Shown: piece by piece, positions 39,439-48,668 of the stretch
Position numbering within the stretch: position 1 is the stretch's first letter
How the letters are laid out: every line of letters begins with the position of its first letter
From: Streptomyces sp. Tue 6430
Lineage (GTDB): Bacteria; Actinomycetota; Actinomycetes; Streptomycetales; Streptomycetaceae
DNA length: 64,000 nucleotides
Direction: 5' to 3'
Assembly (NCBI GenBank): GCA_021568835.1
Contig: JAKGSH010000010.1
Coordinates: 3,844,001 to 3,908,000 of the forward strand
Position numbers and translations under genes: made by a program
The notes under the pieces: model-generated
Seen by the model: only the letters and a program-made list of their open reading frames with translations
Told to the model about the DNA's origin: nothing
Databases searched by the model: none

Positions 39439-42400
39439 TCAGCCGGTGGCTTCCTCGATGATGTCGAGCGGCGGGAGATGCCTGACGATCTCCACGGTCG
39501 CGAGGCTGACCGTCACGATGCGCCGGAGCAGGTCGACGACGTAGCGCGGGTCGTCGGACCAGTCGTTGGGGTCGTTGACGATGCCGGACTTCGGGTCGGT
39601 CTTCACCTGGTACCGGTCGATGATCCACTCGATAGCGGAGCGCGCCCCGAGCTGGTACTCGTACGCCTCTTCCGGGATGTTCTCCAGCGTGATGTGGTTG
39701 TTGTAGATGATCCGCGTCCGGTCCTGGACACCCTTTACCTTGGGGATCTTCATCTTGGTCACTCGGAACAGCTCAGCTTCGGGCATGTCCGGCCGGGTGT
39801 TGCTGAGCGTCGTCACGATGCCGCCGAAGGGCTTCGCGGACTCGTAGTTGATGTGCAACGCGGAGAGCTGGCGGCCGGCCTCGGCGAGCGCCCGGAAGTC
39901 ACGTACCTTCGGGATGCGTGGCAAAGACTTCTTCAGGTCGGCGGCGTAGGCCTCGCGGTACGCGGGGGAGTGCAGCAGTCCGTATACGTAAAAGAAGATG
40001 TCGTCCTTGGTGAGAGTGGGGGCCGTCTCTGCGTACGTCTTGCGGTATGCGGCGAGCGTGGCGTCGGTGATGTTGTCGATACTCTCGTAGGCGGCAGTCC
40101 CGTCTTCGCCGTCGAAGTCGAAGCCACCTTCTACGGTGAGTTTGCGGTAGGTGTAGCGCGAGAAATGCGGGCCGACACTTTTTGTGCCAACGGCGTGGAG
40201 GTCGGGGATGGCGTCTGTCATCAGCACGGAGAAGGGCTCTTCGGAGCCCGTGCCGGTGATGTAGAAGCCGAAGTTCTCGTGCTCTGACGTTGGGAACAAT
40301 CGCCCCAATTGTGACGACATGTCGTTCAGTCGGGAGTCGAAGTACACCCACTGTCTGGCGAAGGGGCGGTACATGGCCACAGTCACTCTTTCTGTGCTGA
40401 ACCCATATTTTTCCCCGTTGGCCAGTCGCGCCTTGTCTGCCCGGTTCCAGCTGATCTTCTTGTCGTCCGTGTCGATCCAGGCATCAGCGTTTTTGGCGTC
40501 AGGATGGAGAATTCCTGTCACGCGGCAGTACTCCTGGAAGTCATGGACCTGCGTGTTGTAGAAATCAATCATCGATCCCATGTTTGTCCGCACCTTTTCT
40601 TCCGAAAAGTTGTAGACCCACGGATCGCGTCCACTCTTGAGGCCACCGTAATGCAGGGTGAAAATTCCACCCGCTCGTGCGGACTTGTCCTTTTCGCCAA
40701 TTATCTGGAACGTGCTGAACCGTTCGTCGCGCTGGTTGATCCAGTCCCCTTCTGGATTTGGTGTGATGCGGCGCCATTCCACCGTTTCCAGGCTCTGCCC
40801 GCTGACGACGTTGAGCTTCTCCTCGCGGCTGAGGTAGTCGCCGATGTCCCGGTAGAGCAGTCCACGTGGTGCGTCCGTACGACCACCCTTGACCAATACG
40901 ATCACGGCCACCGTATTGCGGCTGCCGGAACCGAAGATCTTGCCACCCTCTTTCCGTGCTAGTTCGCCGGCTGTGCGCTGATTGCCCCGCAGGTTGTAGC
41001 AGTAGACCGTGTCGAACTCGGCCATCAGCGACTTACGCAGACCGTCCGCGGTGTTGCCGTCGATGTATCCGCCATTGGAGACGAACGCCACGACGCCCTC
41101 GTCTTTGATCCGATCCGAAGCCCAGCGGAAGGCGCGAATGTAAGAGTCGTAGAGAGAGTTCTTGAGTGTGGCGGTTGAATGAGCGACATATGTCTCGGCG
41201 AGACGCTTGTCCAGCGCCTCATACTTAAGGTTCTGATTTTTGTCGTTAGCGCTTTCCTGCCCTACGGAATATGGGGGGTTGCCGACGATGACCCGGATGT
41301 CTTGCTGTTGCTGCTTCCGTGCCCGCTCGCTGTTCCCCGACAGCACGTCCCCGAACAGGCGTCCCTCGTCGGACTCCGCGAGCTGGAACGTGTCCGTCAG
41401 CACGATGCCCTCGAACGGAACGTACGCAGCCTCGGTGTCAGCCCCGGCCTCCGCGTACAGGTCATGGAACGCGGCCTCGATGTTGACCGCCGCGATGTAG
41501 TACGCCAGCAGCACGATCTCGTTGGCGTGCAGCTCCCGCGTGTACTTGCGCAGCAGATCCGCCGGCTTGATCAGGCCGGACTGGAGCAACCGCACCACGA
41601 ACGTTCCCGTCCCCGTGAACGGATCGAGTACGTGCACGTCCTCGTCCGACAGCGAACGCCCGAAGTGCCGCTCCAGCGCCTGGTCGGTCGACCGCAGAAT
41701 GAAGTCGACGACCTCCGTCGGCGTGTAGACGATGCCGAGCGCGTCCGCGGTCTTGGGCAGGGCCTTCCTGAAGAACTTCTCGTACAGCTCGGTGATGACC
41801 CGCTGGCGGCCCTCGTGGTCGGTGATGCCCTCGGCCCGTACCCGTACGGACTCATAGAAGCCCTGAAGGGTTTTAGCCTCCGCGGAGATGGTGTCGTCGT
41901 CCAGAACATCCAGCATCCGCTGCATCGCCTGGGAGACGGGGTTGTGGTCGGCGAACGCGTAGTCCTGGAACAGTGCGTCGAAGACCGGTTTGGTGACCAA
42001 GTGCTGGGCGAGCATGTCGACGGCGTCGGAGTCGGTGACGCCGGGATTTATGTTCGACCGTAGTTCCCCGACGAACTCACTGAAAGCTGCCGCCTTGAGC
42101 GGATCCGTCAGGCCGGCCTTGATCCGGGCCACGTGCCGCTCTGAGATCAGCGCGATGTCCGTGGCCCACTGCTCCCAGTAGGTGCGCTCGCCGACCTTGT
42201 CGACGATCCGGGCGTAGATGGCCGTGCGCCACGCCTCGTCGAACTCCAGGCGGTCCTGGATGTACTGGGCGGACTGCTGTTCCTTGTCCTTCTTCGCCTG
42301 TGAGCTCTCCTGCGTGCTGCTGCCGTCCTGGTCACCGACCGACTCGTCCCCGGCGCCGATCGCGCCGATGCCGATGGTGTTCGGGGCCTTCTTGTTGAGC

Positions 42401-44355
42401 TCGATCTGGTTGACCGACGCGTTGAAACGGTCGTCGTGGGCGCGCAGCGCCTGGAGGACCTGCCAGACGGTCTTGAAGCGGCGGTTGTCCGCCAGGGCTT
42501 CCTCCGGGGACATCCCGGCGGGCACGGCGACGGGCAGGATGATGTAGCCGTAGCGCTTGCCCGGTGCCAGGCGCATCACGCGGCCGACGGACTGCACGAC
42601 GTCGACGACGGAGTTGCGGGGCTGGAGGAAGAGGACCGCGTCCAGGTTCGGGACGTCGACCCCCTCGGACAGACAACGGGCGTTGGACAGGATGCGGGCG
42701 TTGTTCGGGCCCGGGTCCTGCTTCAGCCAGTCCAGCAGGTCGTTGCGGCGCAGCGTGTTGAACGTGCCGTCGATGTGCTCGACCTCGCAGTTGAGCAGGT
42801 CGTCGTCCGCGTCCTCGTACGAGGAGACGATCTTGTTGAAGTGGTCGGCGATGGCCTGGGAGTCCTTGATGGAGCGGGCGAAGGCGACCGCCCTGCGCAT
42901 CGGCTCTTCGCCGGGCTCGAAGTGGGTGCCGTCGCCGAAGGTGCCAGTGCGCTTCGCCAGACCGTTCCAACAGCCGATGATCTTGGCGGCGTCGTCGAGG
43001 TTCAGCTCAGGGCCGCCGGCCGCCAAGCCCTGCTGGTACGACTTGGCGACCACGTCCTGGTCGACGGTGAGGATGAGCACCCGGTAGTCGGTGAGCAGCC
43101 CCTGCTCGACGGCCTTGCCGAAACCGAGGCGGTGGAACTCCGGGCCGTACAGGCTCTCGTCGTCCATCGAGGCCAGCACGGCGGAGGCGTCCTTGGCGTC
43201 CGCCTTGGTGTCCTCGTTGTAGATGCGTGGGGTGGCCGTCATGTAGAGGCGACGGGCCGCGCGGATCACGCCATTGTCGTGTACGCGGACGAAGTTCGAC
43301 TCGTCGTGGCCGGCCAGGGTCACGCCCGTGGTGCGGTGTGCCTCGTCGCACAGGATCAGGTCGAACGCGGGGAGCCCCATCTCCTGCGCCTTGGCGATCG
43401 TCCCGATCGACTGGTACGTCGAGAAGATCACGGTCAGACCGGCCGGTGCCGGTTCCCCGTCACCGGACATCTGATCAATGAGCCGGGCCGGGTCCGTCGT
43501 GGCGGGCATCGCCAGGTCGTGCGTGGACATGTCCAGGTCGTCAGCGTCGACACGGCCGCGCGAGACCTTGACGTCGGAACAGACCGCGAAAGCACGCAGC
43601 GGGGTCCGCGTCTCGTACCGCCACTCGCGCAGCGTCTGCGACAGCAGCGCGATGGACGGCACGAGGAACAGCACCGTGGTGTGCTTACCCTGGCCGCTCG
43701 CGGCCCGCTCCGCCGCGAGCCGCTCCACGACCTTCAGGCCCGTGAACGTTTTGCCCGTGCCGCACGCCATGATCAGCTTGCCGCGCTCATGTTCCTCGAA
43801 GCCGCGGAACACCGCATCGATGGCCTCACGCTGGTGGGGGCGCAGTGACTTCTTGCCCTTGAGTGACAGCTCGACCTGGGTGGTGTCACCGCTGGTGGGT
43901 AGCCGCCATTCGACGCGACTCGCGGCAATGTCCGACAGGCCGAGACGGTGCACCTCAATCTGCTGGTCGTGCAAAGCCGCTTCCGCGTTCGGCCCCCACT
44001 TGTCGGTCGTCGAGATGATCAGGCGGCGGGCGAAGCCGCCCTTGCCGGAAGCGGTGAAGAAGGAGTCGATGTCCGCCTTCTGCACCGTGTGCTCAGGCTC
44101 GTAGAACTTGCACTGGATCGCCCACAAGGCGCCCGTGTTCCGCTCCTGCGCCACCAGGTCGATGCCGAGATCCCGCTGATCACCGGCGGCCCCGTGCCAC
44201 TCGCCGTACATCCACACGCGGCTGAACTGCTCGCTCCACAGCGGATCCGTGCTCAGGAATCGCACCATGAGCCGCTCGAAGGCGGTACCGAGCTCGCGGT
44301 TCGTCTTCGCCTTCTGGCGAATGACGTGGAGGACGTCGTGCACGGTAGTGGTCAC
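39439..44355 (-). CDS. Type ISP restriction-modification enzyme
   Basis: A 1638-residue single-chain restriction-modification protein. The domain order is a Mrr-type nuclease (GIDLVA then AIQCKF, Asp66 to Lys83), an SF2 helicase (Walker A ACGTGKT at 197-203, DEAHRTTG about 335, QSVGRVMR), a gamma-type N6-adenine methylase (DPFTGTGTF about 908, NPPYS about 1025), and a C-terminal target-recognition region. This is the LlaGI/LlaBIII layout. It should methylate one strand of its site and cleave unmodified phage DNA. GTG 44355 is preferred, with ATG 44442 possible. It looks intact. Confidence 0.88.
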   Translation of the reverse strand: MTTTVHDVLHVIRQKAKTNRELGTAFERLMVRFLSTDPLWSEQFSRVWMYGEWHGAAGDQRDLGIDLVAQERNTGALWAIQCKFYEPEHTVQKADIDSFFTASGKGGFARRLIISTTDKWGPNAEAALHDQQIEVHRLGLSDIAASRVEWRLPTSGDTTQVELSLKGKKSLRPHQREAIDAVFRGFEEHERGKLIMACGTGKTFTGLKVVERLAAERAASGQGKHTTVLFLVPSIALLSQTLREWRYETRTPLRAFAVCSDVKVSRGRVDADDLDMSTHDLAMPATTDPARLIDQMSGDGEPAPAGLTVIFSTYQSIGTIAKAQEMGLPAFDLILCDEAHRTTGVTLAGHDESNFVRVHDNGVIRAARRLYMTATPRIYNEDTKADAKDASAVLASMDDESLYGPEFHRLGFGKAVEQGLLTDYRVLILTVDQDVVAKSYQQGLAAGGPELNLDDAAKIIGCWNGLAKRTGTFGDGTHFEPGEEPMRRAVAFARSIKDSQAIADHFNKIVSSYEDADDDLLNCEVEHIDGTFNTLRRNDLLDWLKQDPGPNNARILSNARCLSEGVDVPNLDAVLFLQPRNSVVDVVQSVGRVMRLAPGKRYGYIILPVAVPAGMSPEEALADNRRFKTVWQVLQALRAHDDRFNASVNQIELNKKAPNTIGIGAIGAGDESVGDQDGSSTQESSQAKKDKEQQSAQYIQDRLEFDEAWRTAIYARIVDKVGERTYWEQWATDIALISERHVARIKAGLTDPLKAAAFSEFVGELRSNINPGVTDSDAVDMLAQHLVTKPVFDALFQDYAFADHNPVSQAMQRMLDVLDDDTISAEAKTLQGFYESVRVRAEGITDHEGRQRVITELYEKFFRKALPKTADALGIVYTPTEVVDFILRSTDQALERHFGRSLSDEDVHVLDPFTGTGTFVVRLLQSGLIKPADLLRKYTRELHANEIVLLAYYIAAVNIEAAFHDLYAEAGADTEAAYVPFEGIVLTDTFQLAESDEGRLFGDVLSGNSERARKQQQQDIRVIVGNPPYSVGQESANDKNQNLKYEALDKRLAETYVAHSTATLKNSLYDSYIRAFRWASDRIKDEGVVAFVSNGGYIDGNTADGLRKSLMAEFDTVYCYNLRGNQRTAGELARKEGGKIFGSGSRNTVAVIVLVKGGRTDAPRGLLYRDIGDYLSREEKLNVVSGQSLETVEWRRITPNPEGDWINQRDERFSTFQIIGEKDKSARAGGIFTLHYGGLKSGRDPWVYNFSEEKVRTNMGSMIDFYNTQVHDFQEYCRVTGILHPDAKNADAWIDTDDKKISWNRADKARLANGEKYGFSTERVTVAMYRPFARQWVYFDSRLNDMSSQLGRLFPTSEHENFGFYITGTGSEEPFSVLMTDAIPDLHAVGTKSVGPHFSRYTYRKLTVEGGFDFDGEDGTAAYESIDNITDATLAAYRKTYAETAPTLTKDDIFFYVYGLLHSPAYREAYAADLKKSLPRIPKVRDFRALAEAGRQLSALHINYESAKPFGGIVTTLSNTRPDMPEAELFRVTKMKIPKVKGVQDRTRIIYNNHITLENIPEEAYEYQLGARSAIEWIIDRYQVKTDPKSGIVNDPNDWSDDPRYVVDLLRRIVTVSLATVEIVRHLPPLDIIEEATG

Positions 44356-45043
44356 GGAGGCTCGCTCTCTGCTCAGCGCGCTATGACGGGGAGGTCCGCC
44401 CGAACGGCGGCGCCCCAAGACAGTAGACCGGTCCACTGACATCAGATGGCGGAGCGCCCCCGCGGCGGTACCGTCCGCTGCTTTCGCCGCTCGGCACAGG
44501 CGGCGGGGTGGTACGGGGAAGAGATGCCCGGTCCTTCAGGCTGCTCCGTGTCACCTTCCGCACCCGACCGCCCGGCCAGGCCGAGGCGCCTCTCTCCGAA
44601 CGGTCACCACGCCCGGGCACCGGCTCCTGTTTGACCCGCGTCACGTCCGGGGTATTCTCTCCGGCTCGATTGGCCAGGCCCCCGCCCCATATGGCAGACT
44701 GTCCGAGTTGCTCGGCCGAGTGTTGATGCTGCGCGCCTCCCGCCGGGAGGACCGGAAGCGAGTCCCACAGTACTCGTCGCCCCAACTGCCTCACGGCAGC
44801 GCTGGGGCGGACGTACGGGAATCTTCCGGGAAGCGTGGGTGCGACACCGACCAGGCACCCGGTGGGCCTTCCGCCCCCGGTCTGCGGTTCCGGTAGGGCC
44901 GTGTGCATTCCCCGCAGGGATGTTCGAACACTGGGACATCCGTGTCAGCGGGAGCGCGACACACCCGACCGCGTGGGTCGGAGGAAACGGTAAGGGGCCC
45001 ACCAGGTCCAGAGCGTGAGAAGAGACAGGACTACTGAGTAGCC
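44356..45043 (+). promoter_or_regulatory. S10 operon promoter and long leader region
   Basis: This 688-base gap holds TTGACC (44631-44636) and TATTCT (44653-44658) with a 16-base spacer, so the S10 leader would be about 380 bases. The 25-nt element shared with rpsL is at 44957-44981. No gene is visible. The long leader fits L4- or S10-type autogenous control. Confidence 0.65.
44957..44981 (+). promoter_or_regulatory. 25-nt leader element shared with rpsL
   Basis: Identical to 19479-19503, with the CCGACC/GGTCGG stem. It lies 62 bases before the rpsJ start, where an mRNA control site would act. Confidence 0.6.
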
Positions 45044-45352
45044 ATGGCGGGACAGAAGATCCGCATCCGGCTCAAGGCCTACGACCACGAGGTCATCGAC
45101 AGCTCGGCGAAGAAGATCGTCGAGACGGTGACGCGTACTGGTGCGTCGGTCGCGGGCCCGGTGCCGCTGCCCACTGAGAAGAACGTGTACTGCGTCATCA
45201 AGTCGCCGCACAAGTACAAGGACTCGCGCGAGCACTTCGAGATGCGCACGCACAAGCGCCTGATCGACATCCTCGACCCGACCCCCAAGACCGTTGACTC
45301 TCTGATGCGACTCGACCTCCCGGCCGGTGTCGACATCGAGATCAAGCTCTGA
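45044..45352 (+). CDS. rpsJ: 30S ribosomal protein S10 (NusE)
   Basis: A 102-residue S10, which also serves as NusE in antitermination and links to NusG. MAGQKIRIRLKAYDHEVID opens it and RLIDILDPTPKTVDSLM is conserved. ATG 45044. It is the first gene of the S10 operon. Confidence 0.98.
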   Translation: MAGQKIRIRLKAYDHEVIDSSAKKIVETVTRTGASVAGPVPLPTEKNVYCVIKSPHKYKDSREHFEMRTHKRLIDILDPTPKTVDSLMRLDLPAGVDIEIKL

Positions 45353-45368
45353 GGCCGGTGATCTGAAG

Positions 45369-46012
45369 ATGACCAAGCAGATCAAGGGCATCCTGGGCGA
45401 GAAGCTCGGCATGACGCAGGTGTGGGACGAGAACAACCGTGTTGTTCCGGTCACCGTCGTCAAGGCCGGCCCCAACGTCGTCACCCAGGTGCGTACGAAC
45501 GACGCCGACGGCTACGAGTCGGTGCAGATCGCCTTCGGCGAGATCGACCCGCGCAAGGTGAACAAGCCCCTCAAGGGCCACTTCGCCAAGGCCGACGTCA
45601 CCCCCCGCCGCCACCTCGTCGAGATCCGCACCGCGGATGCCTCCGAGTACACGCTGGGCCAGGAGATCTCCGCCGAGGTCTTCGAGGCCGGTGTCAAGGT
45701 GGACGTGACCGGCAAGAGCAAGGGCAAGGGCTTCGCCGGTGTCATGAAGCGTCACAACTTCAAGGGCCTCGGCGCCGGACACGGCACCCAGCGCAAGCAC
45801 CGCTCCCCGGCTCCATCGGTGGCTGCGCCACCCCGGGCCGCGTGTTCAAGGGCCTCCGCATGGCGGGTCGCATGGGCAACGAGCGGGTCACCACCCAGAA
45901 CCTGACCGTCCACGCCGTTGACGCGGAGAAGGGTCTGCTGCTCATCAAGGGCGCGGTTCCCGGTCCGAACGGCGGCCTCGTCCTGGTCCGCACCGCGGCC
46001 AAGGGGGCCTGA
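45369..46012 (+). CDS. rplC: 50S ribosomal protein L3 (frameshifted as sequenced)
   Basis: ATG 45369 begins MTKQIKGILGEKLGMTQVWD. The frame is right through KGFAGVMKRHNFKG and AGHGTQRKHRSP, then is lost at the CCCC in 45806-45809. The reading resumes one frame over as GSIGGCATPGRVFKG to VLVRTAAKGA. Adding one C gives 214 residues, the expected L3 length. The gene is essential, so a sequencing error is likely. It lies 16 bases after rpsJ and 8 before rplD. Confidence 0.95.
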
Positions 46013-46020
46013 GGTAACCG

Positions 46021-46680
46021 ATGAGCACTGTTGACATCCTTTCGCCTGCAGGCGAGAAGACCGGTAGCGTCGAGCTCCCCGCGGAGATCTTCGGCGTGGA
46101 GAAGGTCAGCATCCCGCTGATCCACCAGGTCGTCGTCGCGCAGAACGCCGCTGCCCGTCAGGGCACGCACAAGACCAAGCGCCGCGGTGAAGTCCGCGGT
46201 GGCGGTAAGAAGCCGTACCGCCAGAAGGGCACCGGCCGCGCCCGTCAGGGCTCGACCCGCGCGCCGCAGTTCGCCGGCGGTGGCGTCGTCCACGGCCCGC
46301 AGCCGCGTGACTACTCGCAGCGGACCCCGAAGAAGATGAAGGCCGCGGCCCTGCGCCACGCCCTCACCGACCGGGCCCGCCACAACCGCATCCACGTCGT
46401 CACCGGCGTGATCGAGGGCGACGCTCCGTCCACGAAGTCCGCTCGGACGCTGTTCGGCAAGATCTCGGAGCGCAAGAACCTGCTCCTGGTCATCGACCGC
46501 TCCGACGAGGCCGCGTGGCTGTCCGCCCGCAACCTGCCCCAGGTGCACATCCTGGAGCCGGGCCAGCTGAACACGTACGACGTGATCGTCTCGGACGACG
46601 TGGTCTTCACCCAGGCCGCTCTTGAGTCCTTCGTGTCCGGCCCGAACAAGGCCAACGACACCGAAGGGAGTGACGCCTGA
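46021..46680 (+). CDS. rplD: 50S ribosomal protein L4
   Basis: A 219-residue tunnel-lining L4. AARQGTHKTKRRGEVRGGGKKP is the extended loop that reaches the macrolide site; RQKGTGRARQGSTRAPQFAGGG continues it. ATG 46021. Its TGATG overlap couples it to rplW. Confidence 0.97.
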   Translation: MSTVDILSPAGEKTGSVELPAEIFGVEKVSIPLIHQVVVAQNAAARQGTHKTKRRGEVRGGGKKPYRQKGTGRARQGSTRAPQFAGGGVVHGPQPRDYSQRTPKKMKAAALRHALTDRARHNRIHVVTGVIEGDAPSTKSARTLFGKISERKNLLLVIDRSDEAAWLSARNLPQVHILEPGQLNTYDVIVSDDVVFTQAALESFVSGPNKANDTEGSDA

Positions 46681-47099
46681 TGGCTACGCGTCACCCGAGC
46701 ATCGCCTCCAAGGCGGCCAAGGCCGCCAAGGCCGCGCGCGTCGCCAAGGCGAAGCGCCACGAGGCCGAGGGCAAGAACACCGTCGTCACCCCGGTCAGCA
46801 AGTCGTTCACGGACCCCCGTGACGTGCTGCTGAAGCCGGTCGTGTCGGAGAAGAGCTACGCGCTGCTCGACGAGGGCAAGTACACCTTCATCGTCGCGCC
46901 CGGCGCCAACAAGACCCAGATCAAGCAGGCCGTCCAGGCGGTCTTCTCGGTCAAGGTCACCGGGGTCAACACGATCAACCGCCAGGGCAAGCGCAAGCGC
47001 ACCAAGACCGGTTTCGGTCAGCGCGCTTCCACCAAGCGCGCGATCGTGACCCTCGCTGAGGGCGACCGTATCGACATCTTCGGCGGTCCGACCGCGTAA
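46680..47099 (+). CDS. rplW: 50S ribosomal protein L23
   Basis: A 139-residue L23, docking site for signal recognition particle and trigger factor at the exit tunnel. A lysine-rich N-terminal extension of about 40 residues precedes the core (DVLLKPVVSEKSYALL). TGATG overlap with rplD. Confidence 0.95.
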   Translation: MATRHPSIASKAAKAAKAARVAKAKRHEAEGKNTVVTPVSKSFTDPRDVLLKPVVSEKSYALLDEGKYTFIVAPGANKTQIKQAVQAVFSVKVTGVNTINRQGKRKRTKTGFGQRASTKRAIVTLAEGDRIDIFGGPTA

Positions 47100-47148
47100 G
47101 CGGGTCGGAGCGTCCAGATAATCGGAAACTTCCGAGGACTGAGAGACA

Positions 47149-47985
47149 ATGGGTATCCGCAAGTACAAGCCGACTACGCCGGGCCGTCGTGGCTCCAGCG
47201 TCGCCGACTTCGTCGAGGTCACGCGGTCCACGCCGGAGAAGTCGCTGGTCCGCCCGCTGCACAGCAAGGGCGGCCGTAACAACGCCGGTCGTGTGACCGT
47301 TCGCCACCAGGGTGGCGGACACAAGCGCGCCTACCGAGTGATCGACTTCCGTCGTCACGACAAGGACGGCGTGCCGGCGAAGGTCGCGCACATCGAGTAC
47401 GACCCCAACCGCACCGCGCGCATCGCGCTGCTGCACTACGCGGACGGCGAGAAGCGCTACATCCTCGCCCCGCGCAACCTGCAGCAGGGTGACCGCGTCG
47501 AGAACGGTCCCGGGGCCGACATCAAGCCGGGCAACAACCTGGCGCTCCGCAACATCCCGGTCGGTACCACGATCCACGCGATCGAGATCCGTCCCGGTGG
47601 CGGCGCCAAGTTCGCCCGCTCCGCCGGTGCCTCCGTGCAGCTGCTCGCGAAGGAGGGCACCATGGCCCACCTCCGCATGCCGTCCGGTGAGATCCGCCTG
47701 GTCGACCAGCGCTGCCGCGCCACGGTCGGCGAGGTCGGCAACGCCGAGCAGAGCAACATCAACTGGGGCAAGGCCGGTCGCAAGCGCTGGCTGGGCGTCC
47801 GCCCGACCGTCCGCGGTGTGGCGATGAACCCGGTCGACCACCCCCACGGTGGTGGTGAGGGCAAGACCTCCGGTGGTCGCCACCCGGTCAGCCCCTGGGG
47901 TCAGAAGGAGGGTCGTACTCGTTCGCCGAAGAAGGCTTCGAACAAGTACATCGTCCGCCGCCGCAAGACGAACAAGAAGCGCTAG
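47149..47985 (+). CDS. rplB: 50S ribosomal protein L2
   Basis: A 278-residue L2 of the peptidyl-transferase region. MGIRKYKPTTPGRRGSSV, QRCRATVGEVGNAEQ and the NPVDHPHGGGEGKT active-site loop (conserved His) are present. ATG 47149, 49 bases after rplW. Confidence 0.98.
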   Translation: MGIRKYKPTTPGRRGSSVADFVEVTRSTPEKSLVRPLHSKGGRNNAGRVTVRHQGGGHKRAYRVIDFRRHDKDGVPAKVAHIEYDPNRTARIALLHYADGEKRYILAPRNLQQGDRVENGPGADIKPGNNLALRNIPVGTTIHAIEIRPGGGAKFARSAGASVQLLAKEGTMAHLRMPSGEIRLVDQRCRATVGEVGNAEQSNINWGKAGRKRWLGVRPTVRGVAMNPVDHPHGGGEGKTSGGRHPVSPWGQKEGRTRSPKKASNKYIVRRRKTNKKR

Positions 47986-47997
47986 GAGCGGGTTTAG

Positions 47998-48279
47998 ATG
48001 CCGCGCAGTCTCAAGAAGGGGCCCTTCGTCGACGACCACCTGATCAAGAAGGTGGACGTACAGAACGAGGCAGGCACCAAGAACGTCATCAAGACCTGGT
48101 CCCGTCGCTCGATGATCATTCCCAGCATGCTGGGTCACACGATCGCGGTGCACAACGGCAAGACCCACATTCCGGTGTTTGTCACCGAGTCGATGGTCGG
48201 CCACAAGCTCGGCGAGTTCTCGCCGACGCGCACCTTCCGGGGTCACGTCAAGGACGACCGGAAGTCGAAGCGCCGCTAA
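47998..48279 (+). CDS. rpsS: 30S ribosomal protein S19
   Basis: A 93-residue S19 of the 30S head, with MPRSLKKGPFVDDHL and ITVHNGK-type core (IAVHNGKTHIPVF). It starts at ATG 47998, 12 bases after rplB. Confidence 0.98.
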   Translation: MPRSLKKGPFVDDHLIKKVDVQNEAGTKNVIKTWSRRSMIIPSMLGHTIAVHNGKTHIPVFVTESMVGHKLGEFSPTRTFRGHVKDDRKSKRR

Positions 48280-48320
48280 CGCGGGGTGGAATGACCATGA
48301 CAGACACTGGAAGGACAACC

Positions 48321-48668
48321 ATGGAAGCCAGGGCCCAGGCGCGGTACATCCGCGTCACGCCCATGAAGGCCCGCCGCGTGGTGGACCTTATTCGTGGCAT
48401 GGACGCCACGGAGGCTCAGGCGGTCCTGCGTTTCGCCCCGCAGGCCGCGAGCGTGCCGGTCGGCAAGGTGCTGGACAGCGCCATCGCCAACGCCGCGCAC
48501 AACTACGACCACACTGACGCCGACAGCCTCTTCATCTCCGAGGCGTACGTCGACGAGGGCCCGACCCTGAAGCGGTTCCGTCCGCGTGCCCAGGGCCGCG
48601 CCTACCGGATCCGCAAGCGGACCAGCCACATCACCGTGGTCGTCAGCAGCAAGGAAGGGACCCGGTAA
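48321..48668 (+). CDS. rplV: 50S ribosomal protein L22
   Basis: A 115-residue L22 whose beta-hairpin lines the exit tunnel. ATG 48321 (MEARAQARYIRVTPMKARRV) has GGAAGGAC just upstream; ATG 48291 is an unlikely longer start. GRAYRIRKRTSHITVVV is the hairpin region. It overlaps rpsC by one base. Confidence 0.97.
   Translation: MEARAQARYIRVTPMKARRVVDLIRGMDATEAQAVLRFAPQAASVPVGKVLDSAIANAAHNYDHTDADSLFISEAYVDEGPTLKRFRPRAQGRAYRIRKRTSHITVVVSSKEGTR

Noticed and set aside
39439..44355. BREX, DISARM or CBASS system
   Set aside because: Only one restriction polypeptide with a Mrr-helicase-methylase order is present; partner genes of those systems are absent from the window.
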